This document shows, in pieces, positions 17,490 to 25,837 of a stretch of 32,025 bases of DNA. The DNA comes from Psittacicella hinzii (GTDB lineage: Bacteria; Pseudomonadota; Gammaproteobacteria; Enterobacterales; Psittacicellaceae). The stretch covers positions 1-32,025 of the forward strand of contig NZ_NRJG01000097.1 of NCBI RefSeq assembly GCF_003585935.1. The letters run 5' to 3'. The notes under the pieces are model-generated. The model ran no database searches, was not told the DNA's origin, and was given only the letters and a program-made list of their open reading frames with translations. The position numbers and the translations under genes are program-made. Within the stretch, counting starts at the first letter, position 1. Each line of letters begins with the position of its first letter.

Positions 17490-20400
17490 TTATTTGTCGT
17501 ATTGTTTAGTTAAATTGTCTTGAGCAAATTTATCTGCTTGTTGATTAGTTTGTGCAGCCTGTTCAGCCTGCGCTGCAGTTTCATCAGCTTCTTGTTTTTC
17601 AATACGCGCTAATTCATCTGCAGTGTCATGCCAAAATACTTCTTGTTCAATTTGTTTAGCCATTTCAACTTCTCGACTAGTTAAGTAATCGGTAAAAATG
17701 TCATCTTCTGAACTTGGAGTATTTTCTAATTCAGCCGCTACTAAGCGTTCAGCTGCCTGACGGTTTTGTGCAGCTTGTGCTGCTAATTCCGCCTGTGCTT
17801 GTGCAGCATCTAGCTCAGGAATCGGCATTTGCGCTTCAACAACCGCTGGAGCTTGCGCTTCTACCATATCAATTAATGAAGCATTATGACTAGTTGCACT
17901 AGGAGGTGCATTTTTAGCAGAGTTAATCTCTTGAGCGGTATTAACCTCTTGTGCAATTTGCTGTTCATGCATATTATTAGCACGTGTAGCAGAAGCATTA
18001 TTAACCGCATGAGAAACTTGGTTCTCACTATTCTCATTACTATTAATTACAGCACTATCAAGATTAGTTTCACTATCCTCATTAACTCCTAAACAGTGTT
18101 TAATGATTTGTTCAACTTGTTCTTGGTTTGCGCCTGCTTTAATGTCATTAATTGAGTTTTGTGCTGCTAAGCTAATAAACTCTTGTGTTTGCTCATATAC
18201 TTGCTCTTGATTATCACTAGTTGCTGTATTTTTAGTAGCATTAGCACTATCTTTAGCACCACTAGAACTACTTTTTGAGCTAGTTTTATGGGTCGTATTC
18301 GTGCTACCCGCTTGAGTAACAGTTTGACTTGGCACAGAACTTTCACTCGCTTGCTGTTGTGAGCTATCTTTTTGCTGAAGAGAAGCAATGGCTTGCGATT
18401 GTTCAGCACTTGATTGCTCTAAATCTGAACCAGTTTGCGCAGTAGTTGAATTACCAACTTCTTGAGCACTTACGTTTTCTACAGTAGTATTTGCACTACG
18501 CGCAGCTTGTTCAAGAGCGTTAGAATTTTTAGCTACAGCTTCAGAATCCATAGCAGCAGCTGCGGCACCAGTAGCACTAGCTGTATTTTGCGCTTGTGAT
18601 TTACTCATTTTGCTTTCTGTAGCACGTTCGATTAATTTATGATCAATCTTATAAAGTTGATAAATTTGTGCTAACTCACGACGATAGTTGATTAAAGCTA
18701 CGGCAATACCCACGATCTTTTCACGTAAGTAGAAATTTAAGTTGAACACTTCGTGTTCATCTTCATCGGCATTCGCTAATTCATTAGCTTCTGCGACGAA
18801 TTTCCCTACCGTAATCCGTAATTCATCGTCCATATAGCTATAGAGATTGCTATACACTACGGCTAATTTTTCCATTAAGGTAATGGTATTAGCTTCAATT
18901 TCCTCAAGTTTATTGCTTTCGCTGGCTTCAATGAGTAATTGATTAATTAAACTTAGATTTGACAGAATATAGTCATTAAGAGCCATTAATTTAATCGATG
19001 GCGTAATGTATAAACGATAAATCTTCGGTTCATTAACAATATTAGCAACAATACTTTGTAAACGTAAATGGGCATTTTGTGCCATTACGTAACGTTTACT
19101 TAAATCAAAAATGGTAACTTGATGATTTTTACCAATCATACCTAGTAATGAAAGTAATAAACGTTTATTGTAATCGTAAACCGAACGTACAGATTTACCT
19201 AAATCTAAGTATTTCCATTCAGGAAGAACATAACTCATTACTAAGTAACATAAACCAGCACCTAAAGTATTTGCTACTATACGTTCTGCAACTATATAGG
19301 CATCAAGACCCATACCAGCCGTACGGAATGTTGCAAACACTGCCATGGTTAGGAACATGGTTGAATAACCATAGTTTAAGGCTTTAGTTACTTGGAATAG
19401 GGTTAGAGTAATAATGCCTGATAAACAAAGCTCTAAAGGCATGGTTTCAATATTAAACGCTAAGCACGAACCAAGTAGTGCTCCGGCAATAGAACCTAAT
19501 ACCCTGTGTTTAACCCTAGTCTTAGTTAAACTATAATTTGGCTGAATAACAAGTACCCCAGCCATCATAAACCAGAAAGCAAACTGTAAAGTTAAGAACT
19601 TGAAAACAAAGCAAGACATAAACAGTAAAATCGACACCCGAATTGCATGACGCATTACAGGTGATTTAAAACTAAAGCTTTGCATTGCTTCTTGTAATTT
19701 TAAGCGGAAATTAACTTTACGACGCTCTTGTGTTAATTGTGCAATACCTTGTTGCGCTTGTTCATGGTTATTAATATTTTGGAATAACCAATAAACTTTT
19801 TTAAGTTTTGTAAGCAGCAACTGTAAGCTATCTACATGATAATAGTGTAAAGCTTGTTGCTTATTAATTGAGTTTTCTAAACGCTCAATTGAAATTAGAA
19901 TGCGTTTATCTAACGAAGTCATACGTTCACTTTTAAGATCGTATGAGAATTGGGCTGCCGAAGCAGCAAAAAGCATTAGAATACGTTGAATTCGGAACAT
20001 AATGTCCGAATCTTGTAGACGATCTTTTAACGGTTGATAATCTTGTAAGTTAAAATCAAGTGACTTAAAAATATTATCAGCCGTTAAGTAATAACGCATC
20101 ATGTCGCTGGTGGTTTTACGTTTACCAAACGACTTAATACGAATAATTAGTGAAGCTTTTGATCTTTCAAATTGAGCAATTAAATTATTACGTGCTTTTT
20201 CAAAATTCTTATTGTAATAATTATGCGCAATTAAAGCCCCACCGTTCTCTTGATCAGTTGAAGTAAACTCACGACGATAGGTATCGTCATCTGGATCAAA
20301 GAACGTGCCCTTAATAGATAGAAACTCACTAAGTGCGTTATATAAATCAGAAATATTATTCTTAATCCCACGGTTTGGAAATAGTATATGAATAATTAAA

Positions 20401-20864
20401 CTGATACCTGTATAGAACATAGCTGCTACTAACATATAGAGCATATGTTCAACTGCCATAGTAAAGTTCGTTGCATGGAACGCTAAGAACATGCTATAGC
20501 AAATTATTAGTACTCCTCCAAAACCGACAATTTTTAAGCTCTTACTAAAAGCTCCACTCATCACAAAGATAAATGAGAGGACAATACTAGTTATCCAGAG
20601 AAGCACAAAGTTTTGGTAAGTATAGAGTACAGCCAGTTCGGCAATTAAGAATAAAAAGAAAATCAATACCGCATTCTTGACCTTACCAGAAAAACGGTTA
20701 TCCGCATCTACAACCCCACCGGCAATTAAGCCTAAAGACATAGGTAAGTAGAGCGAAAATAAATCTAAAACCCCTAAGAAACTGAGAATAATACTTGCCG
20801 AAATAAAAGTCGGTAAAACATTAACCCACTGATATTTAATAATAGACTTAAATTTGTTAGACAT
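17490..20864 (-). CDS. yccS: YccS/FUSC-family inner-membrane protein with long tail
   Basis: This is an integral inner-membrane protein of the FUSC (fusaric-acid/aromatic exporter-like) family; the substrate is unknown. The N-terminal membrane block is about residues 14-162 (SLGLIAGGVVDADNRFSGK matches YccS). A cytoplasmic helical segment covers 165-400. The second membrane block is about 403-547, containing RHAIRVSILLF, FVFKFLTLQFAFWFMMAGVLVIQPNY and the R-x(3)-G-x(3)-G turn. A cytoplasmic domain runs to about 750. E. coli YccS ends near 717 residues; here a further tail of about 375 residues (750-1124) is rich in Ala, Gln, Ser, Asn and Glu and poor in aromatics, so probably disordered. The ATG follows family alignment. 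It is monocistronic, with its own terminator. Confidence 0.85.
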   Translation of the reverse strand: MSNKFKSIIKYQWVNVLPTFISASIILSFLGVLDLFSLYLPMSLGLIAGGVVDADNRFSGKVKNAVLIFFLFLIAELAVLYTYQNFVLLWITSIVLSFIFVMSGAFSKSLKIVGFGGVLIICYSMFLAFHATNFTMAVEHMLYMLVAAMFYTGISLIIHILFPNRGIKNNISDLYNALSEFLSIKGTFFDPDDDTYRREFTSTDQENGGALIAHNYYNKNFEKARNNLIAQFERSKASLIIRIKSFGKRKTTSDMMRYYLTADNIFKSLDFNLQDYQPLKDRLQDSDIMFRIQRILMLFAASAAQFSYDLKSERMTSLDKRILISIERLENSINKQQALHYYHVDSLQLLLTKLKKVYWLFQNINNHEQAQQGIAQLTQERRKVNFRLKLQEAMQSFSFKSPVMRHAIRVSILLFMSCFVFKFLTLQFAFWFMMAGVLVIQPNYSLTKTRVKHRVLGSIAGALLGSCLAFNIETMPLELCLSGIITLTLFQVTKALNYGYSTMFLTMAVFATFRTAGMGLDAYIVAERIVANTLGAGLCYLVMSYVLPEWKYLDLGKSVRSVYDYNKRLLLSLLGMIGKNHQVTIFDLSKRYVMAQNAHLRLQSIVANIVNEPKIYRLYITPSIKLMALNDYILSNLSLINQLLIEASESNKLEEIEANTITLMEKLAVVYSNLYSYMDDELRITVGKFVAEANELANADEDEHEVFNLNFYLREKIVGIAVALINYRRELAQIYQLYKIDHKLIERATESKMSKSQAQNTASATGAAAAAMDSEAVAKNSNALEQAARSANTTVENVSAQEVGNSTTAQTGSDLEQSSAEQSQAIASLQQKDSSQQQASESSVPSQTVTQAGSTNTTHKTSSKSSSSGAKDSANATKNTATSDNQEQVYEQTQEFISLAAQNSINDIKAGANQEQVEQIIKHCLGVNEDSETNLDSAVINSNENSENQVSHAVNNASATRANNMHEQQIAQEVNTAQEINSAKNAPPSATSHNASLIDMVEAQAPAVVEAQMPIPELDAAQAQAELAAQAAQNRQAAERLVAAELENTPSSEDDIFTDYLTSREVEMAKQIEQEVFWHDTADELARIEKQEADETAAQAEQAAQTNQQADKFAQDNLTKQYDK

Positions 20865-21064
20865 ATAGTCACTACGCTATTAAGTAAAAAGCTATTAAAT
20901 TTACACCTTTGCTTACTAAAGCGCAAACAATTTTATGTTTATCTGCTAAATATAATAGCTTGAAGATAAAACGAGAAATACAACCCCATATTTTACTCCT
21001 TTTATTTGTAATTTGCACTGGCAAATATCCCGTTAATTCTTGATAAACTCACAATTTTTCACGC

Positions 21065-21117
21065 TTTAGTGAGCTCGTAAGAGCATACGGTTAATCTGCT
21101 TTTGCGTACTCACTAAA
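21065..21117. other. Candidate three-way-junction structure
   Basis: TTTAGTGAG (21065-21073) pairs with CTCACTAAA (21109-21117). Inside this outer stem are two further hairpins: GCTC-GTAA-GAGC (21073-21084, sharing one base) and TACG/CGTA (21086-21089 with 21105-21108). The fold resembles a small junctioned RNA or a cruciform. It could be part of the yccS leader on the minus strand. There is no T-run next to it. Its function is unknown. Confidence 0.3.
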
Positions 21118-21232
21118 TCTCGGTAAAAGTAAATATTAAAATCTAATAATTTTTTAGTGGTTTTGTCGGGTATAGCTTAGTGCTGAAGTTTTAGTTGAAG
21201 TTTTAGTTGCATAATACATAACCCAAAACGCG

Positions 21233-21258
21233 AAAAAGATGACATACGTCATCTTTTT
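21233..21258 (-). terminator. Intrinsic terminator of the binding-protein gene
   Basis: AAAAAGATGAC, a 4-base loop and GTCATCTTTTT form a perfect 11-base-pair stem whose 3' arm ends in five T on the minus strand. It begins 10 bases after the stop at 21269. Confidence 0.85.
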
Positions 21259-21268
21259 CTTGTATAGC

Positions 21269-22039
21269 TTAATCTATTTTATATTTAGCTTTTAGTTGTT
21301 CGATATAACCTGAGCTTTTAGCTTTAGCAATAGCTTGGTTAATTGCCGCAAGTAAATCTTTATTACCTTTTTTCACAGCAATTGCTGGACCTGATAAACC
21401 AAAAATATCATCATTAACAGCTGGTTGTAAAAGCGCAAAATTACTATTTGCTGCTAAAGTTTGTTTGGCAACCGTTGCATCCAATAAGTAAGCATCGATC
21501 CGTTTAGCAGCTAAATCTAAATAAGCTAAATCATTAGTATCATATTTAACTACTTTGTATGAAGTTTTTTGCTCTAAATATGCCGCTTGTGAAGTACCAA
21601 TTTGCGTACCTACGGTTTTTAACTCTTGGGCTGAACTAAAACCAGCAGGTTTATATACTACATAGTAATTTGGAGTTTTAGGTAGGTATTCATCAGAAAA
21701 ACTTACAACTTTAATTCTGTTTTTGGTTGGATGAAAACCGGCGATAGCTAAATCGATTTTCTTGTAATTTAAATTCGGAATTAAACCTTCAAACGATTGG
21801 TTTACCACTTGGCATTTAATACCAATTTCTTTACAAATATAATTTACTAGATCAATATCAAAGCCCTCAAGCTCTCCTTTAGCATTTAAGTATTCATAAG
21901 GAGCATAAGTAGCTTCAGTACCTACGATGTAGGTTTTACTTTTATCTAGTTGGGCATGCGCTTGTATGCTACTTAAGCTTAAAGTTAGTAAGGAACTAAT
22001 ACGTACCACTTTAGTTAAAATTTTACTGTAATTTGTCAT
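21269..22039 (-). CDS. artI: Periplasmic arginine-type amino-acid binding protein
   Basis: This is a periplasmic solute-binding protein of the ArtI/ArtJ/HisJ group that feeds the ArtQM-ArtP importer. The signal peptide has basic residues K6-R13, hydrophobic core 14-25 and likely cleavage after AHA (29). The mature start KTYIVGTEATYAPYEYLN and EGFDIDLVNYICKEI carry the usual ligand-site pattern; two cysteines may form a disulphide. At 256 residues it is slightly longer than E. coli ArtI/ArtJ (243). Arginine is the best guess because the transporter next door is Art-like, but lysine, ornithine or histidine cannot be excluded. Unlike artPIQM of E. coli, it lies after artM, separated by a terminator, and has its own candidate promoter and leader hairpin. 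Confidence 0.88.
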   Translation of the reverse strand: MTNYSKILTKVVRISSLLTLSLSSIQAHAQLDKSKTYIVGTEATYAPYEYLNAKGELEGFDIDLVNYICKEIGIKCQVVNQSFEGLIPNLNYKKIDLAIAGFHPTKNRIKVVSFSDEYLPKTPNYYVVYKPAGFSSAQELKTVGTQIGTSQAAYLEQKTSYKVVKYDTNDLAYLDLAAKRIDAYLLDATVAKQTLAANSNFALLQPAVNDDIFGLSGPAIAVKKGNKDLLAAINQAIAKAKSSGYIEQLKAKYKID

Positions 22040-22091
22040 AACTATATCTCAATCAATCGTAAAAATGAAAACCCTAAAAAATATAGAGTGT

Positions 22092-22165
22092 AAAAAAAGG
22101 TTGAATAACAATGTAAACAAACGTCAGCGCTTTGAGAATGCACAATAATTACATTGCTTTCAACC
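22092..22165 (-). promoter_or_regulatory. Leader hairpin with U-run (attenuator candidate)
   Basis: On the minus strand GGTTGAA plus CAATGTAA (22165 to 22149) pairs with TTACATTG plus TTCAACC (22116 to 22099), 15 base pairs with a small internal bulge and a 32-base loop. Seven T follow at once (22098-22092). It sits between a candidate promoter and the binding-protein start 52 bases on. It looks like a terminator inside the leader, so either attenuation or the end of a short RNA. Confidence 0.5.
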
Positions 22166-22166
22166 C

Positions 22167-22175
22167 TTTATACCA
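22167..22175 (-). promoter_or_regulatory. Extended -10 promoter for the binding-protein gene
   Basis: On the minus strand TGGTATAAA matches the extended -10 pattern TGnTATAAT with one difference. Transcription would start around 22160, right at the leader hairpin. It lies between the artM terminator and the binding-protein gene. No strong -35 was seen. Confidence 0.45.
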
Positions 22176-22192
22176 GAACGCGACGTTTGTAA

Positions 22193-22240
22193 AAAAGCCT
22201 AAGCTATCCCCAGTTCAAGCCTGCTTGAGCTGAGGATAGC
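22193..22240 (-). terminator. Intrinsic terminator after artM
   Basis: Arms 22203-22219 and 22224-22240 pair nearly throughout (GGATAGC/GCTATCC outer, CAAG-type inner) with a 4-base loop. A run of six T follows on the minus strand after TTAGGC. It lies 22 bases after the artM stop and ends the artPQM unit. Confidence 0.8.
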
Positions 22241-22261
22241 TAGCACCTAAATGCATAGCTA

Positions 22262-22936
22262 CTAAATCGCGTATTTTAACCAGTGTTTTTCAATTAAGCG
22301 TAAGCTTAAGGTTAGGATCATACTAATAATTAAGTAAATGATACCTGCCGAAATAAAGGCGGTAATAGCATCGTAGGTTTCACCATAGTAGTTTTTCGCA
22401 TAACCAAAAATATCAGTTACGGTTATCATACTAACTAAAGATGTACCTTTAAATAATAAAACAACTTCATTTGAGTAAGTTGGTAAAACACGGCGTAAAC
22501 CGTATGGGAAGAGTAATTTGTAAGTTTGGAATTTAGATAATCCCATAGATTTACAAACTTCCCATTGTCCACGATCAATATTTTTTACTGCCCCCGAGAA
22601 GATAATAGTCGTATAGGCTCCTGAGTTTAAACCACAGGTTAAGATAGCTACAAACCAAGTGTTACTAAAAAGATCTAAAAGCCATGTACCTTCAAGCGAA
22701 CTAAATTGCGTTGGGCTGTAGTAAAAAATAAAGTATTGGAATAATAAAGGTGTACCAGAGAAACAAAGTACATAAAAGTCGATTACTTTGCCTACTGGTT
22801 TAGGACCGATAAATTTTAAGGTCGTACAGATAAGCGCCACAATAAATGCCGTAATTAATCCCCCTAACGTTATTAAGAGCGTAGTAGGAATACCTTGGGC
22901 AATGTTTTGCAACGCGTCAAGATAATCTTGTAGCAT
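22262..22936 (-). CDS. artM: Arginine ABC transporter permease ArtM
   Basis: This is one of two inner-membrane permeases of the arginine importer. SGTPLLFQYFIFYY, GLNSGAYTTIIFSGAV, the coupling loop around GQWEVCKSMGLSKFQTYKLLFP and YSNEVVLLFKGTSLV match E. coli ArtM closely. Five membrane segments are suggested. The ATG at 22934-22936 is chosen, with GAGA about 9 bases upstream; an in-frame TTG two codons earlier is possible. It lies just after artQ and is followed by a strong terminator. Confidence 0.93.
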   Translation of the reverse strand: MLQDYLDALQNIAQGIPTTLLITLGGLITAFIVALICTTLKFIGPKPVGKVIDFYVLCFSGTPLLFQYFIFYYSPTQFSSLEGTWLLDLFSNTWFVAILTCGLNSGAYTTIIFSGAVKNIDRGQWEVCKSMGLSKFQTYKLLFPYGLRRVLPTYSNEVVLLFKGTSLVSMITVTDIFGYAKNYYGETYDAITAFISAGIIYLIISMILTLSLRLIEKHWLKYAI

Positions 22937-22947
22937 AATCAAGTCTC

Positions 22948-23616
22948 TTATTTAACTGGAACTAAATAGGCATTAAAACGTTTATCTAGACGTTTAATGA
23001 AAAAGTTACTTACAATAGTAATAACTAAGTATAGGATGGCTGCAATGATATACCACGTAAATGGTTGGTGCGTGACTTTGATCACCGAACCAGTGGTATA
23101 AATAATTTCACCAATCCCAATCGTTGATACTAAAGAAGAATCTTTTAGCAACGATAACCATTGATTAGTTAAACCAGGTAGAGCTTGACGCCACATTTGC
23201 GGCAGAATAATTTTGAAAAAGGTATTTACGCGTCCAATACCTAACGATTTGGCTGCTAACCATTGACCGCTTGGGATCGACTCGATTGCTCCTCTTAAAG
23301 TTTGTGAACCATAAGCCGCAAAAACAATCCCTAGTGCCACTACCCCAGCCACAAAAGCACTTAAATCTATTTCAAAATTACTTAAAATTTGACTACCACC
23401 ATAAAATACTAAGAACACCATAACAATTTCTGGCAGACCTCTTAGCATCATGAGGACTAATTCAAATAAGTAATTAATAGGTTTAAACGGGATCTTTTGT
23501 AAAGCAAGGAAAATAATCGCAATCACCATCCCTAAAAGCATCGACAAAAATGACACAGTAATGGTCATTAATGCCCCTTTAAGAACTAGGGTTAGAAGAC
23601 TAAGATTTACGTCCAT
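22948..23616 (-). CDS. artQ: Arginine ABC transporter permease ArtQ
   Basis: This is the second inner-membrane permease and forms the channel with ArtM. Hydrophobic segments are at about 9-35, 48-70, 82-105 and 180-205. The coupling loop is in ESIPSGQWLAAKSLGIGR (about 115-132), followed by ILPQMWRQALPGLTNQWLSLLKDSSLVS, typical of the HisM/ArtQ permease group. The length (222) is close to E. coli ArtQ (238). A perfect AGGAGG ribosome site 5 bases before the ATG overlaps the end of artP, and artM follows within about 11 bases. Confidence 0.93.
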   Translation of the reverse strand: MDVNLSLLTLVLKGALMTITVSFLSMLLGMVIAIIFLALQKIPFKPINYLFELVLMMLRGLPEIVMVFLVFYGGSQILSNFEIDLSAFVAGVVALGIVFAAYGSQTLRGAIESIPSGQWLAAKSLGIGRVNTFFKIILPQMWRQALPGLTNQWLSLLKDSSLVSTIGIGEIIYTTGSVIKVTHQPFTWYIIAAILYLVITIVSNFFIKRLDKRFNAYLVPVK

Positions 23617-23624
23617 CTTGCCTC

Positions 23625-24365
23625 CTACTTACTAAAGTTCATGTAGGTTTGGAATTTAGCATTAGTTGGATTATTAAAAATTTCAGGATTTGTGCCTGTA
23701 GTTTCTAATCTTCCATCTTCAAAGTAATAAACTTTATGAGCGATTTGTTTAGCAAAACCAACATCGTGCGTAACTACGATTTGCGTTACGCCTGTACTTG
23801 ATAATTCGTTGATAATTTGTGCTACTTGGCTAGTAATACTTGGATCAAGAGCTGCAGTTGGTTCATCATAAAGTAATACTTCAGGATTCATCATTAAAGC
23901 ACGACAAATAGCTACACGCTGTTGTTGTCCTCCAGATAGTTGCAGAGGATATTTTTTTGCATGTTCGCTAATTTGTAATCTTGCAAGAAGATTTTGTGCT
24001 TTTTCAATTGCTTGCTCTTTAGTAAGCATTTTTAAAGTTAGCGGAGCATAAGTTAAATTTTCAAGCACGGTTAAGTGTGGCCATAGGTTATAGTTTTGAA
24101 ACACCATACCCACTTTACGACGTAATTTTAGCGCTTGAGCTTCACTAATGCCCTTACTAAAATCCACTTCCATGCCTACAATTTCCATTTTTCCGCTTGC
24201 CGGCACTTCAAGTAAATTTAACGTACGAATAAACGTACTTTTCCCAGCTCCTGACTTACCAAGAAGTACAGAAACTTTTCCCTGTTCTAATTCACAAGAC
24301 ACATCAAATAAGGCTTGGGTCTTGCCATAGAACATGTTCATATTCGAAATTTTTATTTTGTGCAT
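23625..24365 (-). CDS. artP: Arginine ABC transporter ATPase ArtP
   Basis: This ATPase drives arginine uptake through ArtQM. Walker A GKSGAGKST is at 36-44, the Q-loop VFQNYNLWPHLTV at 88-100, the signature LSGGQQQR at 143-150, Walker B LLYDEPT at 164-170 and the switch histidine H200. NLLEVPASG and LWPHLTV are close to E. coli ArtP, and the length (246) matches (242). It is the first gene of the artP-artQ-artM unit, with 8 bases to artQ. In E. coli artI follows artP; here it does not. Confidence 0.95.
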   Translation of the reverse strand: MHKIKISNMNMFYGKTQALFDVSCELEQGKVSVLLGKSGAGKSTFIRTLNLLEVPASGKMEIVGMEVDFSKGISEAQALKLRRKVGMVFQNYNLWPHLTVLENLTYAPLTLKMLTKEQAIEKAQNLLARLQISEHAKKYPLQLSGGQQQRVAICRALMMNPEVLLYDEPTAALDPSITSQVAQIINELSSTGVTQIVVTHDVGFAKQIAHKVYYFEDGRLETTGTNPEIFNNPTNAKFQTYMNFSK

Positions 24366-24678
24366 TCTTTTTCTCTTTTTTTGTAATGGTATAAATCCAT
24401 TTTACTGAATAATAGCCTGCTATGCAACTACGAAAAAATGTAAAATTTTTGCAAATTTTGCATTAACTTTTACAACTTTTACACCTACGTTCCAAAACCT
24501 ACTAATTTTTAATTCAAATTTCAATCACTTACCACAAAAACACACGTAAGATTTTGCATTTTTCGCAAAATTAAGCCTTAAAAACTTTTTCTTTAACCTC
24601 TTAATAAACAGAGTAAAAAAGTTTTTCCCTTACGTTTGTTCTTACGTATGAATAATACAAATTATTAGCAAGGACAAA
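24366..24678. other. AT-rich artP upstream region with TTTTGC dyads
   Basis: These 313 bases lie between epmB and artP. They contain a perfect odd palindrome TGCAAATTTTGCA (24450-24462), a second TTTTGC/GCAAAA dyad (24552-24570), and an 11-base AT-rich inverted repeat AAAAACTTTTT/AAAAAGTTTTT (24580-24590 with 24616-24626) that may serve as the epmB terminator. AATGG/CCATT flanks a TATAAAT near 24387-24403, just before artP. There is no gene. The artP promoter should be here. Confidence 0.5.
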
Positions 24679-25773
24679 TTAGTTACAACCGGTAGTGTAA
24701 AGAGTTTTATGAGGTTCACCTACTATTTCACGGGCTAATTTCGGTACAAGATAACCTGAAGTTAGTTTTTGTAACTGGGCATAAATCTCTAAAGCCCGTT
24801 CATCAGGTACATAGAAATAAGTTGCACCAGTTACCTTATCTAGTAAATGTAAGTAGTAAGGTAATACTCGTGCCTTAAACAATTTATGTGATAGCTCGGC
24901 TAAAACTTCTGGATTATCATTTACCCCTTTTAAGAGTACACTTTGATTTAGCAGAGTTAAACTAGCTTGTGCTAACAGATGTAATTTGGCTTTTAACAAA
25001 GCTGAAACTTCATTACCATGATTTATATGCGTCACAAGGATTACTTGCACTTCTTGAGCAATTAATGCTTGGCATAAAGTAATAAAGTCTTGCGTTATGC
25101 GATTTGGTAATACTACTGGTAAACGTGAGTGAATGCGAATACGATCAATCGGAGCTTTACCTTGAGCTTTTTGTCGAGCATTAAAAGCTAATACTTGTTC
25201 ACCTAGCCATGCAAACTCTTTATCGGTCATCATTAACGGATCACCACCAGATAGAATTAACTCGGTAATGTTTTGTATAAAAGCATATTCAAGTGAAGCT
25301 TGCCACTGTTCTTTACCTCCCTCAAGTTCGGCATAAGGGAAGTTACGACGAAAACAATAACGACAATTTACGGCACAAGCTCCTTTCGGTAAAAAGAGTA
25401 AACGATCGGCATACTTATGCACAATATTAGCTACAGGAATAAAGTTATCTTGTTCGTCTAAAGGCTGTAAAACGAAATCGGGATGAGTAATCTGCTCACT
25501 CGCAAAGGGTAAAACTTGCAGCAAAATTGGATCATCAATATTTCCTTTCTCAATTAGATCGGCAAAATATTGCGGCACGAGCATAGGAAAATCAAATTTA
25601 CTTAATAGAGGTAAGCCTGCAGTTTTACTTTTGCTAGTTGGTTTAATTTGTAAATATTCTAAAAGCGTTAAAGGATCTTTAAACGCACTTGCTAGTTCTC
25701 TTTTCCAACTATTATCTATAGTTAAGAGTTGAGTCAAAGATGGACTACTAGCTGTTTCTAATTGCTCAGTCAT
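24679..25773 (-). CDS. epmB: EF-P--(R)-beta-lysine pathway enzyme EpmB (lysine 2,3-aminomutase)
   Basis: EpmB is a radical-SAM, PLP-dependent enzyme that converts (S)-alpha-lysine to (R)-beta-lysine for attachment to translation factor EF-P by EpmA. The CxxxCxxC cluster is C133, C137, C140 in GACAVNCRYCFRRNFPY. SGGDPL is at 175-180. The PLP lysine is K345 in GYLVPKLAREI. HINHGNEV and LLNQSVLLKGVNDN match E. coli YjeK. The length (364) is slightly above the usual 342. Neither efp nor epmA is in the window. It follows trpS after that gene's terminator. Confidence 0.95.
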   Translation of the reverse strand: MTEQLETASSPSLTQLLTIDNSWKRELASAFKDPLTLLEYLQIKPTSKSKTAGLPLLSKFDFPMLVPQYFADLIEKGNIDDPILLQVLPFASEQITHPDFVLQPLDEQDNFIPVANIVHKYADRLLFLPKGACAVNCRYCFRRNFPYAELEGGKEQWQASLEYAFIQNITELILSGGDPLMMTDKEFAWLGEQVLAFNARQKAQGKAPIDRIRIHSRLPVVLPNRITQDFITLCQALIAQEVQVILVTHINHGNEVSALLKAKLHLLAQASLTLLNQSVLLKGVNDNPEVLAELSHKLFKARVLPYYLHLLDKVTGATYFYVPDERALEIYAQLQKLTSGYLVPKLAREIVGEPHKTLYTTGCN

Positions 25774-25795
25774 ACTGATATATAAAAGACAACGG

Positions 25796-25822
25796 AAAAG
25801 GACGTAACCTCAAGTCACGTCC
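25796..25822 (-). terminator. Intrinsic terminator of trpS
   Basis: On the minus strand GGACGTGAC, a TTGAG loop and GTTACGTCC form a 9-base-pair stem with one G-U pair, followed by four T. It starts 16 bases after the trpS stop and ends 23 bases before the epmB start. Confidence 0.8.
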
Positions 25823-25837
25823 TAGGTTGGAAAATTC

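Larger units (their letters stand above)
20865..21268. other. Intergenic region with repeated dyads
   Basis: This 404-base gap between yccS and the binding-protein gene holds no convincing gene. It contains the binding-protein terminator (21233-21258), a 12-base tandem duplication GAAGTTTTAGTT (21185-21196 and 21197-21208), and three copies of a TTTAGTRAG-type sequence in alternating orientation (20911-20923, 21062-21074, 21109-21117) that can form competing stems. It should also contain the yccS promoter. Confidence 0.5.

Noticed and set aside
18167..18409. Minus-strand 80-codon frame inside yccS
   Set aside because: It is an alternative frame of the low-complexity tail region; the repetitive A/Q/S codons keep other frames open.
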